12,219 nt of DNA, from the NCBI GenBank assembly GCA_002309295.1, contig DBXF01000074.1, forward strand, positions 1 to 12,219, written 5' to 3'. Below the pieces are notes generated by a model. That model was given only the letters and a program-made list of their open reading frames with translations, was not told where the DNA came from and searched no databases. The translations under genes and the position numbers were made by a program. The DNA is from Bacteroidales bacterium UBA1219 (GTDB lineage: Bacteria > Bacteroidota > Bacteroidia > Bacteroidales > P3). Of the stretch, positions 1-6,469 are shown piece by piece. Every line of letters starts with the position of its first letter. Within the stretch, counting starts at the first letter, position 1.

Positions 1-55
1 TTGTCGGAGTTAAATCGATTACATGTCTCGGTAAATCTCTTTTTTTATTCTCCTG

Positions 56-70
56 TTCGCCTACGGCGAA
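56..70. repeat. Small palindrome, 6-bp arms
   Basis: TTCGCC (56-61) and GGCGAA (65-70) are perfect inverted copies around a TAC loop. It is the first of a series of similar palindromes upstream of nqrD. Confidence 0.7.
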
Positions 71-102
71 AGAGATCTTGTAAATCTTGTTGATTTTCGG
101 TT

Positions 103-152
103 GTTGCGGATTTGAAACCTTTAGCTCATTGCCACAGGCAATAATCCGCAAC
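103..152. repeat. Nested inverted repeat (hairpin with inner stem)
   Basis: GTTGCGGATT (103-112) is perfectly complementary to AATCCGCAAC (143-152). Inside it ATTGCC (128-133) pairs with GGCAAT (137-142) around an ACA loop. The two stems join directly on the 3' side and are separated by 15 unpaired bases on the 5' side. No T-tract follows, so it does not look like a terminator. Confidence 0.75.
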
Positions 153-163
153 ATTTGAGTTTC

Positions 164-178
164 GGGATTTGAAATCCC
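164..178. repeat. Palindrome GGGATTT-G-AAATCCC
   Basis: Perfect 7-bp arms (164-170 and 172-178) surround a single G. Its core GGATTTGAAA is also present as a direct copy at 108-117, linking it to the previous element. Confidence 0.75.
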
Positions 179-201
179 TATATTCTTTTGCGGGGTATGA
201 A

Positions 202-222
202 GAAAGGTTCAGTGAACCTTTC
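202..222. repeat. Palindrome with perfect 10-bp arms
   Basis: GAAAGGTTCA (202-211) and TGAACCTTTC (213-222) are perfect inverted copies around one G. This is the longest uninterrupted palindrome in the series. A 5-base gap separates it from the next hairpin (227-237). Confidence 0.8.
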
Positions 223-226
223 GATA

Positions 227-237
227 GCCCGAAGGGC
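227..237. repeat. Short hairpin GCCC-GAA-GGGC
   Basis: Four-bp GC arms (227-230 and 234-237) enclose a GAA loop, directly after the 21-bp palindrome. Short alone; noted because it continues the series. Confidence 0.5.
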
Positions 238-242
238 GGAGA

Positions 243-285
243 AAAACAAATCCGCCGCAACTAACAAAACAAATCCGCCGCAACT
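243..285. repeat. Two tandem 20-bp direct repeats
   Basis: The 20-bp unit with core AACAAATCCGCCGCAACT occurs at 243-262 and again at 266-285 with no mismatch, a period of 23 bp. The core AAATCCGCCGCAAC is a near copy of the right arm of the 103-152 hairpin (AATCCGCAAC) with an extra CCG. Only two copies exist, so this is not a CRISPR array. Confidence 0.8.
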
Positions 286-361
286 GGTTTTGATGAGCAC
301 TTTGGCACGTCTCTACAAAAATCTATTCACTCATCACCTTTCACTATTCACAAAAATTTCG

Positions 362-369
362 TATCTTTG
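362..369 (+). promoter_or_regulatory. Bacteroidota -7 promoter element for nqrDE
   Basis: TATCTTTG fits the TAnnTTTG -7 consensus of the Bacteroidota housekeeping sigma factor and is followed by C, as in the other two promoters here. The expected -33 TTTG is poor: only CTTTC lies near 337-341. The leader to the nqrD ATG would be about 45 bases. A promoter here would let nqrDE be transcribed separately from any upstream nqr genes. Confidence 0.5.
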
Positions 370-420
370 CAAATGGCTACGGCAGGGTCGCCTATTGCCA
401 ACTATCTATAAATTAACGCA

Positions 421-1047
421 ATGTCGCTAAAACCGCTGATAAAAAATCCTATCGGGAAGAACAACCCCATCACCGTGCAGGTGCTCGGCATCTGTTCGGC
501 ATTAGCGGTTACTGCGCAGATGAAACCGGCCTTGGTGATGGCCATCTCGGTAACGGTGGTGGTGGCGTTTTCCAACCTCGTCATCTCGCTGCTGCGCAAC
601 ACTATACCGCCTCGCATACGCATCATAGTGCAGCTTGTGATAGTGGCAATGATGGTTATTCTGGTGGACCAGTTTTTGAAAGCCTTTTTCTACGAAACCA
701 GCAAGCAACTGTCGGTGTTTGTGGGACTTATCATCACCAACTGCATAGTGATGGGACGCTTGGAGGCTTTCGCCATGAGCCACAAGCCGCTGGAGTCGTT
801 CGTCGACGGTATCGGCAACGGCATCGGCTACGGCGCCATACTGCTGATAGTGTCGTTTTTCCGCGAGCTGTTCGGCTCGGGCACTCTGTTCGGCTACAGC
901 GTGATACCCCAGAGCTGGTATGCCGAAAACGGCGGTTTCTACCAAAACAACGGACTTTTCATACTCCCGCCTATGGCACTGGTCATAGTGGGGGTGATAA
1001 TTTGGATTCAGCGCTCCCGCAACAAGGAACTGTGCGAAAAAAACTAA
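421..1047 (+). CDS. nqrD: Na+-translocating NADH:quinone reductase subunit D
   Basis: NqrD is an inner-membrane subunit of the sodium-pumping NADH:ubiquinone/menaquinone oxidoreductase, which passes electrons from NADH to quinone and exports Na+. The 208-residue product has the family length and near-diagnostic blocks: an early PITVQVLGICSALAV segment, QLSVFVGLIITNCIVMGR around 96-113, then SFVDGIGNGIGYG and FFRELFGSG. Cys25 and Cys108 fit the cysteines that in known NQR structures share a 2Fe-2S cluster with NqrE. About six membrane helices are apparent. The match to Vibrio NqrD runs the whole length, favouring NQR over the related RnfE. The ATG at 421 gives the expected N-terminus. It is 6 bp from nqrE and surely cotranscribed with it. 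nqrC is not in the sequence shown upstream, which is unusual. Confidence 0.96.
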   Translation: MSLKPLIKNPIGKNNPITVQVLGICSALAVTAQMKPALVMAISVTVVVAFSNLVISLLRNTIPPRIRIIVQLVIVAMMVILVDQFLKAFFYETSKQLSVFVGLIITNCIVMGRLEAFAMSHKPLESFVDGIGNGIGYGAILLIVSFFRELFGSGTLFGYSVIPQSWYAENGGFYQNNGLFILPPMALVIVGVIIWIQRSRNKELCEKN

Positions 1048-1053
1048 CGAAAG

Positions 1054-1671
1054 ATGGGCAGCTACGTAAACATTTTCATACAGTCGGTGTTCGTGGACAA
1101 CATGATTTTCGCGTTCTTTCTGGGGATGTGCTCATATCTGGCTGTGTCGAAAACCGTCAAGACCTCGTTCGGACTTGGTGTTGCCGTCACTTTCGTGATG
1201 ACCATAACGGTGCCCGTCAACTACCTGTTGGACAAATACATACTACGTGCCGGCGCCCTCACTTGGCTTAGCGAGAGTCTCGGCGGCGTGGACCTCAGTT
1301 TCCTGTCGTTCATCATATTCATCGCGGTGGTGGCCGCCATCGTGCAGATTGTGGAGATGGTGGTGGAACGCTTCTCCCCCGCCCTGTACAACAGTCTGGG
1401 CATTTTCCTCCCGCTGATAGCTGTCAACTGCGCCATCCTCGGCGCGTCGTTGTTTATGCAGGAACGCGGCTACCAGAACATCGGCGAGGCTACGGTGTTC
1501 GCCTTCGGCTCGGGCATAGGCTGGCTGCTGGCAATAACGGGTATAGCCGCCATACGCGAAAAACTGCGTTACTCGCAGATACCCGCCCCCCTCAAAGGTC
1601 TGGGCATCACTTTCATCATCACCGGACTGATGGGCATAGCCTTTATGGCTTTCCTTGGGATAAAATTCTAA
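1054..1671 (+). CDS. nqrE: Na+-translocating NADH:quinone reductase subunit E
   Basis: NqrE is the membrane partner of NqrD in the sodium-pumping NADH:quinone reductase. The 205-residue product shows the family hallmarks: FFLGMCSYLAVSKTVKTSFG (21-40), the VDLSFLSF segment (79-86), and LYNSLGIFLPLIAVNCAILG (111-130). Cys26 and Cys126 correspond to the cysteines that complete the iron-sulfur cluster between NqrD and NqrE. The end, LRYSQIPAPLKGLGITFIITGLMGIAFM in parts, is also typical. Compared with Vibrio NqrE there is a longer loop near 66-80, which I believe is common in Bacteroidota. The ATG at 1054 follows nqrD by 6 bp without a Shine-Dalgarno sequence. nqrF, the FAD- and NADH-binding subunit, does not follow; an unrelated sulfatase-fold gene does. 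Confidence 0.96.
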   Translation: MGSYVNIFIQSVFVDNMIFAFFLGMCSYLAVSKTVKTSFGLGVAVTFVMTITVPVNYLLDKYILRAGALTWLSESLGGVDLSFLSFIIFIAVVAAIVQIVEMVVERFSPALYNSLGIFLPLIAVNCAILGASLFMQERGYQNIGEATVFAFGSGIGWLLAITGIAAIREKLRYSQIPAPLKGLGITFIITGLMGIAFMAFLGIKF

Positions 1672-1685
1672 CCACTAGGACTTCT

Positions 1686-1714
1686 GAACACGGATGACAC
1701 GGATTTAACAGATT
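1686..1714. repeat. Short tandem ACACGGAT-type repeat
   Basis: GAACACGGAT (1686-1695), GACACGGAT (1696-1704) and the degenerate TAACAGATT (1706-1714) follow each other at about 10-bp spacing in the nqrE to sulfatase gap. From memory, similar ACACGGAT strings recur between genes in diverse bacteria; I cannot check that here. Confidence 0.55.
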
Positions 1715-1729
1715 GATTTATTTTGAATT

Positions 1730-1745
1730 ATCATGAAAGCATGAT
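1730..1745. repeat. Small inverted repeat ATCATG-AAAG-CATGAT
   Basis: Perfect 6-bp arms (1730-1735 and 1740-1745) lie 36 bp upstream of the sulfatase-fold start codon. There is no T-tract after it. It could be an operator or chance. Confidence 0.35.
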
Positions 1746-1780
1746 TGTGGATAAAACGAATTTTTAGAAACACCTTTATT

Positions 1781-3715
1781 ATGAAACGCTTACCTTCACT
1801 GTCGAGAAACTTCGCTTTTGCCGTGAGGTTTTACTTGATGTGGGTGGCAGTATTCACTGTGGCACGTGCGGCCCAGCTGCTGCTCAACCTCGGCAACGTG
1901 GAGGGGACTCCTTTCTCCGACATTTTAAGGATGTTTTGGGTGGGACTTCGGTTCGACACGGTAATCTGCTGCTACCTGCTGATACTGCCGCTGCTGCTGA
2001 TTTCTATCGAGACCTTTGCGGGACGCGAGATTAAGGCTCTGCGCGTGGCGACAATGGCGGTGGCCGTGGTGGAGAGCATCCCCGTGCTTTTGCTGCTTGC
2101 CGCCGACATCCCCTATTACCAGCATTTCGGCAACCGTTTCAACGTGATGGCCTTCGACGGGCTGGAAGGCAACTTCGGCACGGTGTTCAAAATGATTGTG
2201 GAGGAGCCCACTTTCGGACTGATGATAATCCCTGCCATCGCCGTGGGAATAGTGGTTTGGATTGTGCTGAAAAAGATAGTCCGCAGCAAACGTCCCGCTC
2301 CGAGCAAACACATCGTACCTAATATAATATACACCCTTCTGCTGCTTGTGCTGTTGTTTTTCGGGATGCGAGGCAACGCCAATTTCAAGACGCGTCCCAT
2401 ACAGCCGGGGCTGGCGTTTTTCTCCAACAATCAGACCGTCAATCAGTTGGGACTGAATCCCTGCTATGTGTTTATACGCAGTCTTTCGCGGCAGGACCAA
2501 GTGGAGCTGCATTTCTGCGACGACGACGAGGCCATCGCCGAAGTGCAACGGCAGCTGGGCATCACCGCCCCCGATGCATCGTACCCCATACTCCGCAAAA
2601 TATCGCCACAAGGCACCGCACACAGCTACAACGTGGTGTTTGTGATAATGGAAGGGATGTCGGCCAACAACCTGAGCCACCACGGCTACCCCAAGGCCAT
2701 CACCCCGTTCCTCGACTCGTTGCTGCAGCACAGCCTCTATTTCGAGAACTGCTACACCAGCGGCGACCGCACCTGTCTGGGCACCTACTCGTCGGTGGTG
2801 TCGTTCCCCACCATCTACGGACAGCACCCCATGTACAACACACCCGTGAGGACCTTCAACAGCATTGCCTACGAGCTGAAAAGCAACGGCTATGCGACGA
2901 ACTTTTTCGTGAGTCACAACAAAAATTTCGACAACACCAACGCATTTATGATGGCCAACGGCTACGACAGACTGTACTCCGAAGAGGACTACCCGCCCGA
3001 GGCGCTGAAGACCATCTACGGCGCGCCCGACGACTACCTGCTCGACTTCGCCGTGAGACGGATGGACACCCTTGCCGGCAACGGCAGTCCGTTCCTCGCC
3101 ACCATACTCACCGTGAGCAACCACCAGCCCTATTATATCCCCGAAAAATACCGCGACCCCGACAAAGCGGAATGGGAGCAGGCGGTGGCTTTCTCCGACG
3201 ACGCCCTGCGGCAGTTCTTCGCAAAGGCCGCCACACGTACATGGTTCGACAGCACGCTGTTTGTGCTTGTGGCCGACCATGGCAATGCCAACGACAACAC
3301 CTATCCGCTGAGCCTCAGCTATTTCCACTCGCCGCTGATATTCTACGCACCAGCGTTTCTTGCTCCACAGTCGCTCGAATGCATGGCATCGCAAACCGAC
3401 ATCTTCCCCACCATTATGGGAATCCTCGGGCTGCCCTACTACAACAACACTTTCGGCATCGACCTGCTGCGCGAGAGCCGTCCCTACACCAGCATGATGA
3501 ACTCGTCGGGCTACGGCATTATAGGCAAGGAGTGGTACCTGGTGTACCTCACCGACAGCGGCAAGAAAAGCCTCTACCACTACCGCGACGGCGACCCCGC
3601 CGACCACATAGCACAGCACCCCGACATTGCCGACAGCATGGACAACTACGTCACCAGACAATGGCAAGCCGCCGCACACATTCTGAAAACCGGAAAGACT
3701 TTTTACAAGCACTGA
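1781..3715 (+). CDS. LtaS-like sulfatase-fold membrane transferase (first of tandem pair)
   Basis: Membrane enzyme of the LtaS/sulfatase superfamily, which moves phosphoglycerol or phosphoethanolamine head groups from lipids to acceptors outside the inner membrane. Five hydrophobic helices (about 11-35, 61-78, 89-108, 145-163, 181-196) precede a soluble domain from about residue 280. Metal and catalytic landmarks are visible: Glu291 in VFVIMEGMS, Thr331 in SGDRTCLG as likely nucleophile, His448 in VSNHQPY, and Asp499-His500 in VLVADHG. I chose the ATG at 1781 (644 residues) over a TTG at 1745, because its N-terminus aligns with the 644-residue paralogue that follows. Lipoteichoic acid is not expected in Bacteroidota, so the acceptor is unknown; a glycan, lipid or capsule is possible. 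The gap to the second copy is 28 bp, implying an operon. Confidence 0.88.
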   Translation: MKRLPSLSRNFAFAVRFYLMWVAVFTVARAAQLLLNLGNVEGTPFSDILRMFWVGLRFDTVICCYLLILPLLLISIETFAGREIKALRVATMAVAVVESIPVLLLLAADIPYYQHFGNRFNVMAFDGLEGNFGTVFKMIVEEPTFGLMIIPAIAVGIVVWIVLKKIVRSKRPAPSKHIVPNIIYTLLLLVLLFFGMRGNANFKTRPIQPGLAFFSNNQTVNQLGLNPCYVFIRSLSRQDQVELHFCDDDEAIAEVQRQLGITAPDASYPILRKISPQGTAHSYNVVFVIMEGMSANNLSHHGYPKAITPFLDSLLQHSLYFENCYTSGDRTCLGTYSSVVSFPTIYGQHPMYNTPVRTFNSIAYELKSNGYATNFFVSHNKNFDNTNAFMMANGYDRLYSEEDYPPEALKTIYGAPDDYLLDFAVRRMDTLAGNGSPFLATILTVSNHQPYYIPEKYRDPDKAEWEQAVAFSDDALRQFFAKAATRTWFDSTLFVLVADHGNANDNTYPLSLSYFHSPLIFYAPAFLAPQSLECMASQTDIFPTIMGILGLPYYNNTFGIDLLRESRPYTSMMNSSGYGIIGKEWYLVYLTDSGKKSLYHYRDGDPADHIAQHPDIADSMDNYVTRQWQAAAHILKTGKTFYKH

Positions 3716-3743
3716 ATTACCAAAAAGGAACAGTCACAAACCT

Positions 3744-5678
3744 ATGAAAATCAAAAACATAAAACCTTCGACCAACTTTCTGTTCGTGGCAAAGAACTAC
3801 CTGTTCTGGGTTGTGGTGTTTTTCCTTTTCCGCTTGGCCCTGTACCTCATCAACAGCGGCGACATGGGCGACTTCAGCGTGACGGACAAAGTGCGGATGT
3901 TCCTTATCGGACTGCGGTTCGACACCGCCATCGCATGCTACATGCTTGTGCTTCCGGCCGTGGTGGCAACGATCGAAGCATTTGCAAAACGTCGCCTGCG
4001 GGCAATGGACATCGGTTTTCGGGTGCTTTACACGATATCGGCCGTTGCCGTACTGCTGATAATGGCGGCGGACATTCCCTATTTCCAGAACTTTTTCCAA
4101 CGGCTGTCGGTGTCGGTTTTCAACGAGATGGAAGGCAATTTCGGCACCGTGGTGAAAATGATTGCCGGAACACCCGCCTTTCTGCTAATGCTTGTGCCCG
4201 TAATTGCTTTATCCATAGTATTTTGGGTATTCCTAAAAAAGACACATCCTGCCGACAGCAAGTACAAAGCCGACAAAACGCCCACCAAAATCGTTTACAG
4301 TCTTCTGCTTTTCGCACTGATTTTCATAGGCATGCGCGGCAACGTGAATTTCAAACAAGGTCCCATCCACACCCGCGACGCATATTCCTCCACCAGCCAC
4401 ATACTCAACCAGTTGGGATTGAACCCCTGTTTCGTTTTTATCAAAAACACCAAACAGTCCGCCCTGTTCGACATCTCATTCACCGACGATTCCGCGGCAG
4501 TGGCCGAATCGCAACGGCAGCTCGGCATAACCGAACCGAACAAGGAGTTCCCGCTGATGCGGATGGTAGAGCCTTCGGGCGAGGGACACCGTTACAACGT
4601 TGTGCTGGTGCTGATGGAAAGCATGTCGGCGTACAACATGCAATATTTCGGCTACGAAAAAGGCATCACGCCATTTCTGGACTCCCTTGCCCACGAGAGT
4701 CTGTTTTTCGAGAACTGCTACACCTCGGGCAAAGTAACGAGTCGCGGCATATACTCCTGCATAGTGGGATACCCCACCATCTTCGCTTACCAGCCGCTGA
4801 ACATCGCGCCGATGAGGCGGTACAACAGCATGGCCTACGAGCTGAAAAGGCACGGCTACAGCTGTAATTTCTTCGTCAGCCACGAAAAAGAGTACGACAA
4901 CTGCAACAATTTCCTGCTGATGAACTCGTTCGACAAAGTCTATTCCAAAGAGGACTACCCCGAATCGGCCATTGCCAACAGCTGGGGTGTCGCCGACGAT
5001 TTCCTTTTCGAATACGCTTTGGGCAAGATGGACAGCCTCTCGGAGTCGGGACCCTTTTTCACCACCCTACTCACCATCAGCAACCACGAGCCGTTCGTTA
5101 TTCCTGAGAAATACCGCACTCCCGACAAAACCGAGCGCGAGCAGATGGTCAGCTACTGCGACGACATGCTGCGGCAGTTTTTCGCGAAAGCGTCGCAACA
5201 CCCATGGTTCGACAGCACCATTTTCGTGCTTGTAGCGGACCACGGCAAGCCCCTTGACAACACCTACCCACTGCCGCTGAGCCTCTACCACTCGCCCCTT
5301 ATCTTCTACGCACCTTCCGTCATAAAACCTCAAATCAGCGATGCGATGGCCTCGCAGAAAGACATCTTCCCCACCGTGATGGGAATCCTCCAGATGCCTT
5401 ATTGCAACAACACTTTCGGAATCGACCTGATGCGCGAGAGCCGTCCCTACACCATGATAATGAACGAACAAGCCTACGGCATCGTCGGCAAGGAGTGGTA
5501 TATGGTGCGGCAAACCGACACAGATCTGAAATACCTGTTCCGCTACCGCGACGGCGACCCCACCAACCACATCGCCCAACATCCCCAAGTGGCCGACAGC
5601 ATGGAACAATACGCCTTTGCGCAATGGCAAGCCGCCATCTACCTGTTGAAGACAGGAAAGACTTTCTATAAGCACTAA
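3744..5678 (+). CDS. LtaS-like sulfatase-fold membrane transferase (second of tandem pair)
   Basis: A paralogue of the preceding gene with the same length, 644 residues, and the same architecture: five membrane helices (about 11-37, 60-78, 94-109, 146-164, 182-197), then an extracytoplasmic sulfatase-fold domain. The landmarks align at nearly identical positions: Glu292 in VLVLMESMS, Thr332 in SGKVTSRG, His448 in ISNHEPF and Asp499-His500 in VLVADHG. Both proteins end in LKTGKTFYKH and share long blocks such as NNTFGIDL and RESRPYT. The residues around the nucleophile differ (DRTCLGTYSS against KVTSRGIYSC), as does the segment after the DHG motif (NANDN against KPLDN), so the two may differ in donor or acceptor. 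The substrate is unknown. The ATG at 3744 follows the first gene closely, and the gene converges on the minus-strand DUF4298 gene only 18 bp away. Confidence 0.88.
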   Translation: MKIKNIKPSTNFLFVAKNYLFWVVVFFLFRLALYLINSGDMGDFSVTDKVRMFLIGLRFDTAIACYMLVLPAVVATIEAFAKRRLRAMDIGFRVLYTISAVAVLLIMAADIPYFQNFFQRLSVSVFNEMEGNFGTVVKMIAGTPAFLLMLVPVIALSIVFWVFLKKTHPADSKYKADKTPTKIVYSLLLFALIFIGMRGNVNFKQGPIHTRDAYSSTSHILNQLGLNPCFVFIKNTKQSALFDISFTDDSAAVAESQRQLGITEPNKEFPLMRMVEPSGEGHRYNVVLVLMESMSAYNMQYFGYEKGITPFLDSLAHESLFFENCYTSGKVTSRGIYSCIVGYPTIFAYQPLNIAPMRRYNSMAYELKRHGYSCNFFVSHEKEYDNCNNFLLMNSFDKVYSKEDYPESAIANSWGVADDFLFEYALGKMDSLSESGPFFTTLLTISNHEPFVIPEKYRTPDKTEREQMVSYCDDMLRQFFAKASQHPWFDSTIFVLVADHGKPLDNTYPLPLSLYHSPLIFYAPSVIKPQISDAMASQKDIFPTVMGILQMPYCNNTFGIDLMRESRPYTMIMNEQAYGIVGKEWYMVRQTDTDLKYLFRYRDGDPTNHIAQHPQVADSMEQYAFAQWQAAIYLLKTGKTFYKH

Positions 5679-5696
5679 GAATTTGGGCTGATTGCG

Positions 5697-5975
5697 TTAC
5701 TCCCCTTTCAGCCTCGCCTCCAGCTCACGATAGTCCTCGAGGGCGTTCCAGATGGCGTCCTCCGAAAGCACTCCGCGTTTAAGGTTGGCAGGCAGAAGTC
5801 CGGCCTCGTCGTCGGCACGGTCGTGATGCCATCCGGCACTGCCGAGGTACGTGTCCAAAACAGCGTAATCCTCTTTAGCTTCGGCAAAAGCGTCCAAGGC
5901 CGAGTTCAGCTGCTCCACGGCGACTTTCAGACGTTCCAAACGTCCCTCCATTTCTGTAATTCGGTCGATATTCAT
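5697..5975 (-). CDS. DUF4298 family small protein
   Basis: A 92-residue soluble, acidic protein with no signal peptide or membrane segment. The N-terminal half is predicted helical with coiled-coil character (residues about 3-40, heptad-like leucines and valines). The second half contains YLGSAGWHHDRADDEAGLLP and then a final helix ending in YRELEARLKGE. The opening with ITEMEGRLERL, the Y-L-G-S-W-like block and the LKRGVLSEDAIWNAL block match my memory of DUF4298, a small family of unknown function. The start is the ATG whose complement lies at 5973-5975. It converges with the sulfatase-fold gene and diverges from the LytTR gene, so it is probably transcribed alone. No clear promoter or terminator was found. 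Function unknown. Confidence 0.8.
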   Translation of the reverse strand: MNIDRITEMEGRLERLKVAVEQLNSALDAFAEAKEDYAVLDTYLGSAGWHHDRADDEAGLLPANLKRGVLSEDAIWNALEDYRELEARLKGE

Positions 5976-6100
5976 ACCTGTGGAAACGGAAAAAACATCG
6001 GTTTATTGCCAGCGGTTCGCAACATCAATCCCGAAAATACTGAAAGATTTTTTCATATCGGTGTAATAAAATGAAGAACTTGACGTTATAGGCAGTTGAA

Positions 6101-6469
6101 ATGAGCGAGTACCTAATTATATCGACCTCTGTGGACCTGATGCGCACAGCCTCGGACAGCATAGTTTTTGTGTCGTCCGACGGCAACTATTCGTCGTTTA
6201 TGTTCACCAGCGGCGACTCGCGCATCGTAACCCTACAGTTGGGACAAGTGGAACAACTTATCGCCAAACAGCTCTCCACCACACGAAGCAACTTTATCCG
6301 CTTGGGCAAAAGCCTGATAATCAACCGAAAATACATAAACTACATAAACGTTCCAAAACAACAGCTGGTGCTCTCCGACGAGCACAGCTCCACACACTCG
6401 CTGACAGCATCGAGAGAAATGCTGCGAAATTTGAAAAACATTATTGAGAAAGAACTGGAACAGCAATGA
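6101..6469 (+). CDS. Stand-alone LytTR-type DNA-binding protein
   Basis: A 122-residue protein that is almost wholly a LytTR domain, the beta-rich DNA-binding fold of AgrA, ComE and other regulators. Visible hallmarks are the early strand SDGNYSSFMF (26-35), the hydrophobic stretch near 50-60, the core FIRLGKSLIINRKYINYI (65-82), and a strand with QQLVLSD (87-93). The C-terminus is a charged helix. There is no receiver domain, so it is not a standard response regulator, and no histidine kinase gene is visible. It overlaps the next gene by four bases (ATGA), so the two are translated together; the membrane protein may sense a signal or be a target. LytTR proteins usually bind two direct repeats about 21 bp apart, and such repeats lie at 7501-7541. 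No good promoter was found in the 125 bp upstream. Confidence 0.88.
   Translation: MSEYLIISTSVDLMRTASDSIVFVSSDGNYSSFMFTSGDSRIVTLQLGQVEQLIAKQLSTTRSNFIRLGKSLIINRKYINYINVPKQQLVLSDEHSSTHSLTASREMLRNLKNIIEKELEQQ

Larger units (their letters stand above)
1..420. other. Intergenic region rich in palindromes, no gene supported
   Basis: No reading frame here looks like a protein. The stretch holds five short palindromes or hairpins between 56 and 237, a 23-bp-period tandem repeat at 243-285, and a promoter-like element at 362-369. Frame 3 is open from the window edge to a stop near 81-83 but resembles no NqrC C-terminus or other family I know. Whether the end of a gene lies just before base 1 cannot be seen. 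Confidence 0.7.

Noticed and set aside
243..285. Possible CRISPR array
   Set aside because: Only two repeats with a 3-base gap between them and no cas genes nearby; it is a simple tandem duplication.
188..430. Open frame of 80 codons upstream of nqrD
   Set aside because: It runs through the palindromes, the tandem repeat and the promoter element and overlaps the nqrD start; the product resembles no family and has a random composition.
421..1671. RnfE/RnfA instead of NqrD/NqrE
   Set aside because: The N-terminal and central blocks match NqrD and NqrE over their full length, and no other rnf gene is present.
1745..1780. Upstream TTG start for the first LtaS-like gene
   Set aside because: The ATG at 1781 yields 644 residues that align with the paralogue from the first residue; the 12 extra residues have no counterpart.
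1925..3712. 595-codon antisense frame opposite the first LtaS-like gene
   Set aside because: Its long openness mirrors the codon use of the sense gene. The translation is rich in Val, His and Gly without any domain, and a similar antisense frame appears opposite the second paralogue (5067-5675).
3935..4867. 310-codon frame within the second LtaS-like gene
   Set aside because: Out-of-frame shadow rich in Arg, His and Ala; the sense frame has full catalytic motifs.
5976..6100. Promoters or LytTR sites in the DUF4298/LytTR divergent gap
   Set aside because: Only a one-mismatch reverse -7 (6032-6039) and a single partial TTTCATA box (6051-6057) were found; neither has a partner element at the right spacing.
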